Positions 23,391 through 34,899 are shown, counted from the stretch's first letter. The stretch is DNA of 64,000 bases from Diabrotica undecimpunctata (GCF_040954645.1 NC_092809.1:129817914-129881913), one strand, 5' to 3'. Translations and numbers: made by a program. The notes: generated by a model from the sequence alone, not told the origin.

Positions 23391-24740
23391 CCTACATCTG
23401 GGGTAGGCATTCTGCCCTATAAGCCATTCTATCTCAGAATTTACAATTTATAATTAAATATTTAAATAGTACTTAATTAAAGATGTTACGTGATTACCGT
23501 ATGGTGATATCCATGACAACGCGTAAATAAGATTACATCTGTTTAATTACAAAGTACTGACTAAGTAAACTGCATTACGACTATTGAGCGACTCAATTTC
23601 TGTCTGTTTACCTCTTATAACATCAAGGTTCTATTATATATCGCCTCGTTACTAGCCCAAGTATGTTGATACAAAACTGCTAAATCTACAAGGTTAACTT
23701 AAAGTGTAGCGAAATTTTATGAAACGACACGCATGGTATCCAATACTTGTGCTCCGGTTTTCTATTGAAAACAAATATTTATTGCAATATAATATTTTTG
23801 ATACTTCTAAAATGTTTTGAACCGTTTATTATAAATATGATATTTGTATTTGCTATTAATTTTCCTGATTCTTCATTGTTCATAATTAACCACTTTTTTT
23901 TCTTATTCTTCCTCTAAATACAAATGTTATAGAACTCCATAGATATATCTGTCCCACCTCCATTAACTTTATGTCATATATTCCAGTAATATCCCCGTTT
24001 CAGCCTTTCTTCTGTTCAATGACCAATCATTTATACTTTCAACTTCTCATGTTCTTCTGTAACTTAATAAACAAACATATATACAAACAAACCAACTATC
24101 CATGACCGTTTCCTGTAGAAGTGGGCAGATACAACTTCGAAGGTAAATAAAACACAGTTGAGATGGCACACTAACATTTTACGTATTTTTTTAAGCAGTA
24201 AATATTGACGAAATAGATGTGATAAAATTTTCATAACCGTGTCATCCCACGTGTCTATAAAAAACGAGTTTTTTCAAAAATTAATATTTAGTTGGTTTAT
24301 ATGTTTATATTGCTATAAACTTCGCGTCGTCGGCGTCATGCAGAAATGTGTTAATAACACTAAATTAACATAAATTAGTCTGTAAAATAATATTTCTTGT
24401 AAATAAATTAAACGATGAAAACTACAGTTATCTAGATTTTCAGAAAATTTATGATTAGACACACGATAATACATAAAGTTTAAACTTGCAACTGCATTAT
24501 ATAGATTAACAGGACATTTAGTGTTAGAAAATATCAATACAAAAGATTTAGCTGATATAAAACTTTCTTCCACTATTTTTTCCTCTTTAACCCTTTTAGG
24601 TAATCAGAGCAAGCCTTCCTTCTTTTGGATGATAAGTCAGTCCAACACAAGGAATTCAGAATAAATGTAAATTATTACTAAGATACCTGAACCGACTATG
24701 GAGCAGATATAATTGCAAATATATACTACTCTTTTTACTA
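23391..24740. other. No gene seen
   Basis: AT-rich intronic sequence. Open frames are short and motif-free. Confidence 0.4.
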
Positions 24741-25029
24741 TCATCATCATCATCATCATCATTTTGGCTTTACAACCCTGTGTGGGTCCTAGCCTCCCCA
24801 AGAATTTTTCTCAAGTCGTCCCTATCCATCGCCTTCCTCCGCCAAGCACGTATTTCCATATTTCTCATGTCTTCATCGATGTTATCTAGGAATCTTGTTC
24901 TGGGTCTTCCTCTTCTTCTTTGACCAATAGGTCTATCAAGGAGCGTTTTTCTAGCTGGGTCGGTTTGCTCCATCCGCATTACATGGCCTACCCACCTCAG
25001 ACGTCCTATCTTTATGTGTTTTACTATCA
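24741..25029 (-). mobile_element. LINE 3' module, distal copy of a tandem pair
   Basis: The minus strand encodes IKIGRLRWVGHVMRMEQTDP, LLDRPIGQRRRGRPRTRFLD and DDLRKILGEARTHTGL with a stop, then an (ATG)n tail at 24741-24762. It repeats the last ~100 codons of the neighbouring copy at 25030-25605. The junction lies at a GTAAAA shared by the tail of one copy and the coding sequence of the other. Coding frame is preserved here, better than in the upstream copy. Confidence 0.8.
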
Positions 25030-25605
25030 TTATCATTCTGCCTTTATAACCCCGCGTGGGTCCTAGCCTGCTCAAGAATTTCTCTCCAGTCATGCCTATC
25101 CATCTCCTTCCTCCGCCAAGCACGTATTTAAAACCTTGTTCTGGGTCTTACTCTTCTTCTCTGACCAATGGGTCTATCAAGGAGGGTTTTTCTAGCTGGT
25201 TCATTCTGTTCCATACGAATTACATGCCCTATCCACCTCAGACGTCCTATCTTAATATCTTTTACGATATCTGGTTTCTCGTACATTCTATAAAGTTGGA
25301 AGTTGTATCGTCTTCTCCACACTCCATTGTCATTCACTGCTTCATAGATTCGCCTTAATACTTTTCTTTCGAAACATCATAACATGTTTTCATTACTTTG
25401 TGTTAGAGTCCAGGTCTCTGACCCATATGTCAGGACTGGGCATATTATTGTTTTGTACAGTTTTATTTTTGTATTTCTCGATAAAATTGTAAAATTAAGG
25501 AGGAGATTGAGCCCAAAATTTCTGTTCCTATTTCATCTTTCGCTGATGCTTCCATATCTTCTTTTATTCTGGTTCAGCAGGAGTCTGGCTTTCTTCATTT
25601 AAATA
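25030..25605 (-). pseudogene. LINE 3' fragment, proximal copy of a tandem pair
   Basis: The minus strand reads KIKLYKTIICPVLTYGSETW (near 25440), NGVWRRRYNFQLYRMYEKPD (near 25310), IKIGRLRWIGHVIRMEQNEP and LLDRPIGQRRRVRPRTRF, then a frameshift, and a tail ending GATAATGATAGT near 25030. It is the RTE-like C-terminal domain. ACTCTTTTTACTAT occurs on both sides of the combined block (24727-24740 and about 25606-25619), a 14-base target-site duplication that makes the two modules a single insertion. Confidence 0.85.
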
Positions 25606-25624
25606 CTCTTTTTACTATATCCAA

Positions 25625-25665
25625 TATATTTCGCCTATTTTCATAGGCATCATCAGAGAAAGCTA
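25625..25665 (-). ncRNA. Candidate hammerhead ribozyme-like core
   Basis: On the minus strand CTGATGA (25656-25650) is followed by a stem-loop TGCCTATGAAAATAGGC and then GAAA (25632-25629). The six-pair stem GCCTAT/ATAGGC with a short loop matches stem II of a hammerhead. After GAAA, the bases TATATTGGATATA can form a short stem III. Stem I is weak. The LINE module pair at 24741-25605 is inserted right beside it. The motif could be a degenerate copy from a Penelope-like element. Confidence 0.45.
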
Positions 25666-26319
25666 CTAAAATAGAAAGACGTTAAAAACTATAGAGTGAA
25701 GTTGTGATTTGGTGATCACAACACACACTATATCACAAAAACGACAAGAGAGCCTAATTTTTTTTTGTGACATAGACTTTCGTCATTCAGCCAGCCTCGA
25801 AAGGTTAAAGGTTAAAGTTTTAAATGAAATTTTTATTTTATTTATTTTCATCAAATGTCGACATGGACATCATTTAGCAGTTAATTTTGCATGCTGATCA
25901 CGAATCCGGTGTCAGATTTGCTCTATCTTGACGTTTTATGCGCGATTCGGGTCACTTCCGGTGTCGGATCGCAACCGGAAGTACATATTTAGATTCGTCT
26001 CGACGAGACCTTTTGATCCATATATACATTGTGGGGTCTAAAACTTAAAGTAAATTATAACTTCCGGTCATCTCAAAACCGGAAGTGAATTTTTGTCCCA
26101 AAAGTATATCTTGACAATCTCATACGTAATACTAATAATATTCCGAAAAAATATTTTAATTATCTAATATGGTTTTTGAGTAAAGTGGTGGACAAGAAAA
26201 GGGCTTAGCGTTTTAGTATTATAAGATTAATAGAAGAACACATCGAAGGAAAATACAAGGACACTCGCTTCTCGTCTAGGGGTCCGTCAAGACATTTGTA
26301 ATATATTTACGAGGAGATA
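25666..26319. other. No gene seen
   Basis: Contains the CCGGAAGT pairs listed separately. No coding motif. The 62-codon + frame at 25709-25897 is unsupported. Confidence 0.4.
25954..26086. repeat. Two inverted pairs of ACTTCCGGT/ACCGGAAGT
   Basis: ACTTCCGGT at 25954-25962 faces ACCGGAAGT at 25974-25982, and the same pair recurs at 26060-26068 and 26078-26086. The spacers are 11 and 9 bases. CCGGAAGT is the core recognised by ETS-family transcription factors, but the regular arrangement also fits a repeat unit. No function is shown. Confidence 0.6.
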
Positions 26320-27460
26320 TATTTATTTGAAATTCTGAAACCAGGTTGTTTGAGGTATAATTGGTTGTAAAGAGGTATACCTTTTATGGTTTGTAGAACA
26401 GTAATGTTTCCATTGCTCTTTCCATCTTAATTGCTGATTTTTTTTGAAAATCGTAGTAACATCTGATGTATTAAGCATATATATCAACGTTAAACCAGTT
26501 GTTACACTCATTTTAGCTAAATGATCTACATATTCATTATGTTTGAGAGCAATATGTGCTTTGACCAAAATAAATTTTATGTTGACTCCAGTCGATGATA
26601 AATGATACAATCGATCTTTTATTTCAAATATGTAGGGGTTGCTAAATGTTGAGGGCAATTCAATGTTTTTTATGCTCTGCAAAACTGAAAGGCAACCTGA
26701 CAGAATTAAAATATGTCTATTGCAGGTATTTTTAACATATTTTAGAGCTTCAAGTATAGCTATTGATTCCGCTGAAAAGATTGAAAATTCAAAAAGTATG
26801 CGCCTCCAGTCCCTTCTGTTGTTTTTGATGCGTCCGTGTATATTACTGTGGCTTCCCTATAACCCTGCAGTAGAGATCTTAGAAGATTGCTACTCATAAT
26901 GGTGTTCTCACTATAAGTGGGTATTATAACCTCAGTTCTGTGGAATAAAGAGAAGTAGTCTAAGCTTCTGTCAATCGTCTGCAATTTCTTGAAAACAATA
27001 GGATTATTCTGTAATGCCATGCATAAAGGCGGGGAAGGTTTTTTCTCCCAATATTTGTAAGATCTGACTCGTTAAGTTGTCGGACCTTTGAAAATAACTG
27101 GGAGTTAGTTAATAGAATTTTAAGAAGGTTTTTTTCACTTAAAATGTTTCTTCTATTTTCAAGGGGTAGCTCAGTTAACATATAAGGGTTGTATAGGGGT
27201 TGATCTCATAGCACCCGAACATACCCTCATAATGGAACTTCGAAACGTGTCAATTTTTCTTAAAAGGTTCTTGGAGGCGGAACCATAAAGAGTAGCACCG
27301 TAATCTAGAATAGATCGTATATAAGCGCGATAAAACAACAAGGATGTTTCTACATCGCAACCCTACCACGTTTTAGTTGTCATTCTGAGGAAATTGCTGC
27401 CTTTGTTACATCTATCAAGCATGTACTCTATGTGTTGTCTCCAAGTTAAGAGAGCCTAAT
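26320..27460 (-). pseudogene. I-superfamily LINE: thumb region and RNase H
   Basis: The minus strand reads CNKGSNFLRMTTKTW near 27400, YRAYIRSILDYGATLYGSAS near 27315, then IDTFRSSIMRVCSGAMRSTP, which is the RT thumb of I-type elements. RNase H follows: VIYTDASKTTEGTGGAYF near 26830 (first Asp), SAESIAILEALKYVKN (Glu), ILILSGCLSVLQSI where the second Asp of the usual SDSLSVLQ is lost, and HIALKHNEYVDHLAKMSV near 26510 (last Asp). The 119-codon open frame 26323-26682 is the C-terminal part. One stop and a few shifts separate the parts. Inactive. Confidence 0.85.
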
Positions 27461-27464
27461 GATA

Positions 27465-28080
27465 CACGGAGAACAAATAAGTCCAAAAATATAAATATTT
27501 AGCATCAATAATTAACGGTAACCACGACTATACTGAAGAAATCAAATCAAGAATTGGACAAACAAGGCACGCATTTTTACCAAAATAAAAAACGGCTTGT
27601 GTAACACAGATTTGTCCATCGGATTAAGAGTTTTGAGGTCCATCCACTATGTGCTCCTATATGGAGTGGAGGTATGAGCGCTATAGGAACAGATCGCTGA
27701 TGGATTGGAGTCTTTTGAAATGTTGACATATAAAAGAATGCTAACAATAAGCTGGATGGATATAATTACAACCGACGTAGTATTAAATATATTAATTATA
27801 AGAATGAGAAACCAAAAAAAGTATTAAATATGTACTATCAAAATGAGATAGTTGCAATATTGAGGTGAGCGCTGCGAACTGCTGCAAGTGATCATTCTGG
27901 GGCAAATACAAGAACAAAGAAGCCAAGGTAGGAGACGCGTTTCCTACAACAATCTAAGAAAGTGGTTCAACTGCAGTTCTATAGAACTTTGCAGAGTAGC
28001 GGCATCGAAGATTCGAATCGCTATGATGGTTCTGATAGTTCTGAGAGGATACGACACGTAAAGAAGGAGAAGGTCAAAGA
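27465..28080 (+). pseudogene. RTE-like LINE C-terminal fragment
   Basis: Degraded + strand copy of the same domain as 54727-55224. TDLSIGLRVLRS near 27610, VLLYGVEV, ADGLESFEMLTYKRMLTISW near 27695, then RCELLQVIILGQIQEQRSQG near 27870, LRKWFNCSSIELCRVAASKI near 27955 and RIAMM. Stops and frameshifts occur, mostly in the middle. Confidence 0.8.
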
Positions 28081-28130
28081 CCAAAGAATATGAAGGGCCT
28101 AAACTATGGTCCTAAAAGGCTTGCGTCAGC

Positions 28131-29002
<872 letters not shown>

Positions 29003-29145
29003 AGATATAATTGAAAAAAGATTTTGATTTTAATTTATTTAAAGTGAAAAATTATGTTTTATGCATATTACCAGGGCACGTGAATTTTTTCATTAAATAC
29101 CAAGAGAAATTTTTCTGTCCCCGATATTTATACTTGATCGACATG
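29003..29145 (+). repeat. Dispersed repeat, copy 1 (inverted partner at 33262)
   Basis: Contains AATTGAAAAAAGATTTTGAT and CCAAGAGAAATTTTT. The same blocks occur in reverse complement at 33262-33402. The two copies bracket the SINE and the nested Jockey insertion. Confidence 0.75.
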
Positions 29146-29199
29146 CCTCAGTAATTCTAAGTGTTTAAAAGCGAAGCGATTTTATTATTTCAAAAACTG

Positions 29200-29305
29200 A
29201 GTTCATAAATTTAAATTTATAAAAGTCGCAATATCTACGGTTCTAATCAACGAAAATTGATTTTTTTGATTTCGGGTACCTAGTGGCCTAGATCATATTT
29301 TACTT
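29200..29305 (+). repeat. Dispersed repeat shared with 48005-48115
   Basis: Contains AATTTATAAAAGTCGCAATAT and AATCAACGAAAA, matching 48005-48115 in the same orientation. It lies directly after the repeat above, so both may belong to one larger repeat family. Confidence 0.7.
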
Positions 29306-29339
29306 TTCTCTTGTTATTATTATTAGTAAAACAGGTTAC

Positions 29340-29640
29340 GAGATAATATATACATATACCGGTATTTAGGCGCCACGCCCTTCCGGTAGGGATATATGGA
29401 GGAGTATCACCGAGCCGCAAGCCCTTATTTCTTGCCGTACTACTCCACCATAGGCCGATCAGACACCAGCATATTCTAGTCTAAGCCGCAGATTCATTTT
29501 AGAATTTTAAACTGCTGCGTTAGCCTTTTTTATATTTCTGTACACTGAGCCGGGGCTTGAATCCACATCCACTGAACCATTCGACAGTGAAACGAATGAG
29601 AATCGGCCGCCTGGCCCGCTTGGCTATCTGACCGACTAAA
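29340..29640 (-). mobile_element. tRNA-derived SINE
   Basis: On the minus strand, TAGCCAAGCGG (29626-29616) fits the RNA polymerase III A box. GGATTCAAGCC (29564-29554) fits the B box, about 50 bases downstream, as in a tRNA with a long variable arm. The head is followed by about 200 bases of unrelated body including GGGCGTGGCGCCTAAATACC, with an AT-rich tail near 29340. Box sequences have one or two changes from consensus, so it is old or weakly active. The A-to-B spacing and the GC-rich body make chance unlikely. Confidence 0.65.
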
Positions 29641-30064
29641 TATTTTTTAATCCCTTTAAGCGTCAATTATTTTTTTTTAATCTACGAAATAGTCTGAATA
29701 GAAAACAGTGGCTTTCAACGATGTTCACCATTGTATTAAAACGGGATCTGGTGGAAATTTAATTCTTACAGGAGATTTGAGAAAGCCTTTTTTATGCCTG
29801 ATATCAGAGAGTTTATAAAAAGAAACTTTTTTTTCTATTTCTTCCACAACCCTGTATATTACATGTGCTAAACAAGTAACATGTATTAAGTTGGTATAAA
29901 ATATTTTTAAATATTGTCATGCCTTGACCTATGGTTCAGCATTGGATAAAATAAAAAAAAATGTTCAACAAAAAATCAACAAAATTGCTGTGTGCACTAT
30001 TCTCTATACAATTTAATAATATTTTCAATCAAATTTCTATTTAGCAACAGTTGTTGTAGTTGAA
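29641..30064. other. No gene seen; one mariner-type end
   Basis: CCCTGTA near 29850 looks like the right end of a mariner-type element, but no transposase or matching left end is visible close by. Confidence 0.35.
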
Positions 30065-31628
30065 CGAAAATAAAAGAAAAAATCGCAGAAAAACGAAGAC
30101 TAAGGAAAATCTGGCAAAGAACCCGAGCACCTCAGGATAAAAATGGATTAAACCAAGCTACAGCAAGATTAAAAACATTGTTAAACAACAATAAAAACAA
30201 TGACATAAAACGATATTTACAAAATCTATCTGCTACGGAAACTTCCGAATACTCACTATGGAAGGCAACACGAAAAATTAATCGACCACCTTTCTAATCC
30301 GCCTATCCGTGCCAGTAACGAACACAAAAGTAACAAAGAGAAAGCCACAGTCTTTGTGAAATACCTGGAGGAAGTGTTCCAACCACATACTCAAAACAAC
30401 AACTCCGATGCAGAAGATAACATACAATCGTATTTAGAATCTCCATATCAACTAGAAGAACCATTGGAGAAATTCACTGCCAAACAAGTTTTCAACAAAA
30501 TCCAAACATATCTGAATCCGAAAAAGTCCCCAGGGTTCGACTTAATCACTACCAGAATTCTAAAAGAACTTCCCAAGAAAGGGGTGCAATATTTAACACA
30601 GATTTTTAAGGCAATCCTAAGAACTGGTTACTATCCCCTTGTGTGGAAAGTTGCACAGATCATTTTAATACCCAATCCAGGCAAATCTGTAGAAGAAGTT
30701 AAGTCCTATAGACCTATCTGACATCACTGAAAGTAGACTGATAGGTCTACTTTTCAAAAACCTTTGTTTCTGAAAAACTACTACTAGACAGATTACAGCC
30801 AATCCTCGTACAACAGCATGCTACCATTGAGCAAATTCACCGAATCTGCAATTCCATAGACAAAGCCTTAGAAGAGAAGAAATACTGTTCTGCAGCCTTT
30901 TTGGATATCTCGCAGGCTTTTGATAAAGTCTGGCACACTGGCCTGCTATACAAAATAAGACAAGTCCTTCCTCTCAACTACTTTCTAATCCTTAAGTCCT
31001 ATCTTTCCGACTGGCATTTCCTTGTAAAAGTAAAGGATCAGTGCACAGAGTTACATCCAATTAAAGCTGGAGTACACCAGGGTAGTGTCCTTAGACCTGT
31101 TCTCTACCTTCTTTACACAGCAGATCTTCCTACAAGTCAAAAAATCGTCACAGCCACATACGCAGATGACACAGCAATCCTTGCGGCTCACTCAAACCCG
31201 TATATCGCCTCACAACTGCTCCAGACCAATCTCGACAAAACAAAGATTTGGTTACAAACATGACTAATTAATGTTAACGAAAGCAAGTCAGCACATATAA
31301 CGTTCACTAATCGAAAAGGTACATGCCCAACCGTCTCATTAAATAACCAAATACTACAACAAAAGGATGATGTAAAATACTTAGGTATGCACCTGGACCG
31401 CAGATTAACGTGGAAGAAACACATATTCACGAAAAGAAAACCAGTTGGGTCTGAAACTCAGTAAAATGTACTAGCTAATAGGAAAAAGATCACAACTGAA
31501 TTTGTACAATAAAATCCTAGTATACAAGTCAGTGATAAAGCCAATATGGGGCTATGGGATCCAACTGTGGGGATCTGCGTCAAGATCCAATATCGACATA
31601 CTGGAGAGATTCCAATCGTAGACCTTCC
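30065..31628 (+). pseudogene. Jockey-clade LINE RT, 5' part of a split element
   Basis: A fairly young Jockey copy. ENIA..RRLRKIWQ-like linker text near 30090 leads to an open frame (30356-30721) with LNPKKSPGFDLITTRILKEL and VEEVKSYRPI (RT motifs 1 and 2). A frameshift follows, then a second frame (30901-31263) with DISQAFDKVWHTGLLYKIR, IKAGVHQGSVLRPVLYLLYT and ATYADDTAILAA. The catalytic YADD is intact. SLNNQILQQKDDVKYLGMHL and SVIKPIWGYGIQLWGSASRS follow. The sequence stops at 'LERFQS', where a second LINE is inserted, and resumes at 32782. Confidence 0.9.
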
Positions 31629-32781
31629 TTCTTCTTCAAGTGCCATCTTCGTTCCGAAGGTTGGCGATCATCAGGGCTATACGTATTTTCGAAACTGCTG
31701 ACCGAAACAATTCGTTGCTGCTACAGCTATACCATTCCCGTAGATTCTTTAGCCAGGAGTTTCGTCTTCTTCCCATGGACCTTTTTCCTGGTATTTTCCC
31801 TTGCATAATTATTCGAAGCAGTTCATATCTTTCGCCTCTTGTAATGTGTCCCAAGTGAATGACTTCCTTTTCTTTATTCATTCTTCTCAAGACCTCGACA
31901 TTTGTGACTCTCTCAGTCCATGATATTCCCAGGATTCTGCGATACATCCACAGTTCAAATGCCTCTAATTTTTTGGTATCAATCTTTTTCAACGTCCATG
32001 ACTCCATTCTGTAGAACAGCACAGAAAGTACGTAACATATCATCAGGCGAAGTTTCATTTCAAGGCTCAAATCTCTTCCGCAGAACACTCTCTTCATTTT
32101 AGTGAATATGGATCTGGCTTTTTCTATTCTTATTTTGATTTCTGCTGAGCTATCGTTGTCTTCATTTATAAAAGTGCCTAAATATTTGTATTTACTAACT
32201 CGATCGATAATTTCATTGTGTAAATATAAATTTTGGACATTTTGTGTTGATTTCGATATTACCATAAATTTAGTTTTCTTTATGTTCAAAGATAGTCCAT
32301 ATTCTTCGCTGCAGTCTGCTATCTTATTCACAGATGTCTGTAGCTCTTCAAGTGTTTCTGCGATCAGAACGGTGTCGTCGGCAAATCTCAGATTGTTTAA
32401 TCTAACACCATTTATTTTAATACCTACGGATTGCTCAGAGAGTGTTCTATTCATTACGTCTTCGAAATAGAGATTAAACAGGGTTGGTGACAGTATACAC
32501 CCTTGTCTCACACCTCGCTTTATTTCAATTTCTTCAGTGGTATTATTCTCTACTCTCACTACTGCTTTCTAATTGTAGTACATATTTGCTATTAGTCGGA
32601 TGTCTCGTTTATCTAAATTCTTTTCTCTCAGGAGTCTGATTAGGTGATCATGCCGCACTTTATCAAAGGCCTTGTTGTAATCTATGAAACACATGAATAC
32701 ATCTTGATTTATGTCAAGACATCTTTGAGACATAACGTTCAGTGCAAACAACGCCTCTCTTGTTCCAAGTCCATTGTTCCA
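31629..32781 (-). mobile_element. Young 5'-truncated LINE inserted in Jockey
   Basis: A nearly open RT of the RTE-like group on the minus strand. It starts at GLGTREALFALNV and runs through VFMCFIDYNKAFDKVRHDHL, IKRGVRQGCILSPTLFNLYF, NLRFADDTVLIAETLEELQT (catalytic FADD intact), YKYLGTFINEDNDSSAEIKI and AFELWMYRRILGISWTERVT, to the stop after LMIANLRNEDGT. Only two defects were seen: a TAG in MYYN*KAVVRV, and a net 9-codon deletion after KEVI relative to the copy at 54727. AGACCTTCC at 31620-31628 is repeated at 32782-32790, a 9-base target duplication. The 3' tail is GAAGAAGAA. Confidence 0.93.
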
Positions 32782-33200
32782 GACCTTCCGCATTATCACA
32801 AATGCACCGTGGTATATGCCCAATAAATTCATCAATCGCGATCTTCAGATGAAAACTGCCAAAGAAGAAATTGCCAGTTACTCCCAAAAATATGACAGAT
32901 GACTGCAAAACCACCGTAACAGGCTAGCGAAGAACCTTATGAGGCCCCAGGCAAACAGAAGGCTAAAGCGTCTTACTCCAAGCGATCTACCAACAAGATT
33001 TTAAACTTTTAAATTTTAAAATTTTTTTATTTATTATAAACATTATGTTAGAGTCACAAATAATTTTGTTATTAAAATTATGATTTAATAGGTTATTGTC
33101 ACTGGATAGTCTTCTGCAAGTCTCTTGTAATATAATTAAACAATTTATTTACTGTAATCCATATTACAGATTGTAAATAAATGGGATGTTAAAAAAAATC
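32782..33200 (+). pseudogene. Jockey-clade LINE, 3' part and tail
   Basis: The reading frame interrupted at 31628 resumes: NAPWYMPNKFINRDLQMKTA, EEIASYSQKYDR and ANRRLKRLTPSDLPTRF with a natural stop near 33004. About 190 bases of 3' non-coding sequence end at an A-run near 33191-33199. Deleting the inserted LINE plus one copy of AGACCTTCC would restore the LINE's continuity here. Confidence 0.9.
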
Positions 33201-33261
33201 TCTGGTCTATACATTATCTTTGCGAAGAGCCGAAGAGGCACTTATTATGCCCGAAATACGA

Positions 33262-33402
33262 ACAAGTACCAAACTTGTGGGCACAAAAATTTCTCTTGGT
33301 GTTAGATGAAAAAATTCACATACCCTGGTAATGTGTATTAAACATAAGTTTCTACTTTAAATAAGTTAAAATCAAAATCTTTTTTCAATTATGGCCAGTG
33401 AA
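33262..33402 (-). repeat. Dispersed repeat, copy 2 (inverted partner at 29003)
   Basis: Reverse-complement copy of 29003-29145. Similarity stops near 33262. Confidence 0.75.
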
Positions 33403-34209
33403 ATTAAATGCAATATAATTTATATTTTGATCATATTTCTACAGAAAAAACTGCATAATTTTTGCAAGATAAGCTATTTGTTCAGCTGCACATGTCTCTT
33501 TGCTTTAGGTGAACACGACTTTGGAATATTGTTTATACACGTGTATAGTGGTATAGTGTCACCTTTAGAGGATGCATTACTGGTGATAATTATTCCTGAC
33601 AATGCTTCATTTAATACCTGCGGCACGCCTAGTCAGCATGACAAAAATAAAAATACAGGAAAACAATGAAGTGAAGTGCCAATTTCTTCGGTAACCCAAT
33701 GAAGTTGTAGTTTAGTATGAAAAATAATCTTATATTATTCTTGTTAAAAAATAAGGTCCCCGTTCTAGATCCCTAATCTAAATTAAACTTTTTTTGTTTT
33801 CAATTTCTAAAAATGTATCTGTTTACTTAACTGTAAATAACTTTTCTTAAGTAATATACTATTTCATTTTTTATGTATGTAATAGTGATATTGAGTACAC
33901 AAAAACTTATATATCCTGTTACTTTCCTTCTATACCGTAGGTCTAGATAATAGATTACCATGTATATTTTTATGTCGATCTGGTGCTGTAAATTTAAATT
34001 TTATGTTGTTGCGTGTTGAGAACTGCTTGACTCTAGGCTAAAAGAAAAATATTTACTAGTTTTAGAACATCTATTTGGCAGAGATAAATAGTTTGATAGA
34101 TTTTTTAAGTAGGAGGGGGAATTAGTTTACCATCATTTGATGGTAAACTAAATAATATGTTTAAAATTATTAATTGTATTTATATGAAATTCAGCTTTTA
34201 ATTTAAACC
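33403..34209. other. No gene seen
   Basis: A 92-codon + frame begins at 33391 inside the repeat. It has no recognisable domain. GATGGTAAACTA near 34139 forms a short inverted pair with TAGTTTACCATC at 34124. Confidence 0.35.
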
Positions 34210-34370
34210 TGGTTAAAGTAAATATATCATGATTAGAAACGAATTGATCTAGAGTAGTGAATCGATGACGCTACCCGTAACGACGCCATCTTGTGGCGCT
34301 AGTTCCGTGACACTCGCTTCAACAATTTACTGTAGAAAAAAAAGTAATACAACGCCAGTATAGAAGCTTT
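34210..34370 (+). repeat. Dispersed repeat shared with 51405-51575
   Basis: Blocks such as AGAAACGAATTGAT, GCGCTAGTTCCGTGACACTC and AGTAATACAACGCCAGTATAG occur in the same order at 51405-51575 with a few changes and a short insertion there. It is probably a short non-autonomous element. No terminal repeats were identified. Confidence 0.7.
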
Positions 34371-34899
34371 GTATCAAAAATAAATTAACGTTGGATGAAC
34401 GTCATTTTACTTTTATAATAAATGTATATGTATGCATATAATGTATATTACTATATACCGCAAGGTTACTGCACGCATCTTGATGTTTTGCGTCTCGCTA
34501 GATAGTATTTCGGGTCACACTCCACTACGCTCCAATACTCCAGGCCATCCCTTTCCCCCCTATAGCACTGTGATACGCGATAGGAGCTCATTGCCAGCCA
34601 AATGCTTTTCGTGTGGAAGTCCTGGGTACAATAAGTCCAACACGAGTTCCTAACCCGATCAGTGCAGGCTAGTATAAGGCGCTCTTTTGCTGCTTTCTCT
34701 AGTGACGTATCATCGAACTGAAATTGCTTGCTCGGGCCTCGAGTTTCCGCTGCGGGCTTCGCCCAGTTCGGCGACTCGGTGCCCGAGGATGTGGGCCCTT
34801 TGTGCCCAGGTTTTGGGGTTTTGATAATTTTTTTGGATAGCTGTCGCCTTTTTGTTAGTATTTTTTATTTTTTTTTTTGATCGTCGAAGCTTTTATTTA
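34371..34899. other. GC-rich segment of unknown origin
   Basis: About 34480-34800 has many CpG steps and a much higher G+C than the surroundings. A frame ending CFSCGSPGYNKSNTSS slightly resembles a CCHC knuckle but lacks the His and last Cys. It may be the 3' non-coding part of the minus-strand Jockey copy next to it, or an unrelated repeat. Confidence 0.35.

Noticed and set aside
29554..29626. A possible functional tRNA gene
   Set aside because: A and B boxes are present, but no complete cloverleaf could be drawn and a SINE body follows, so it was called a SINE.
31554..32470. + strand frames of up to 122 codons
   Set aside because: They are antisense shadows of the young LINE inserted on the minus strand.
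33391..33669. 92-codon + frame
   Set aside because: It starts inside a dispersed repeat and has no recognisable domain.
34595..34652. A CCHC zinc knuckle (CFSCGSPGYNKSNTS)
   Set aside because: The His and final Cys positions are not conserved, so the resemblance is too weak.
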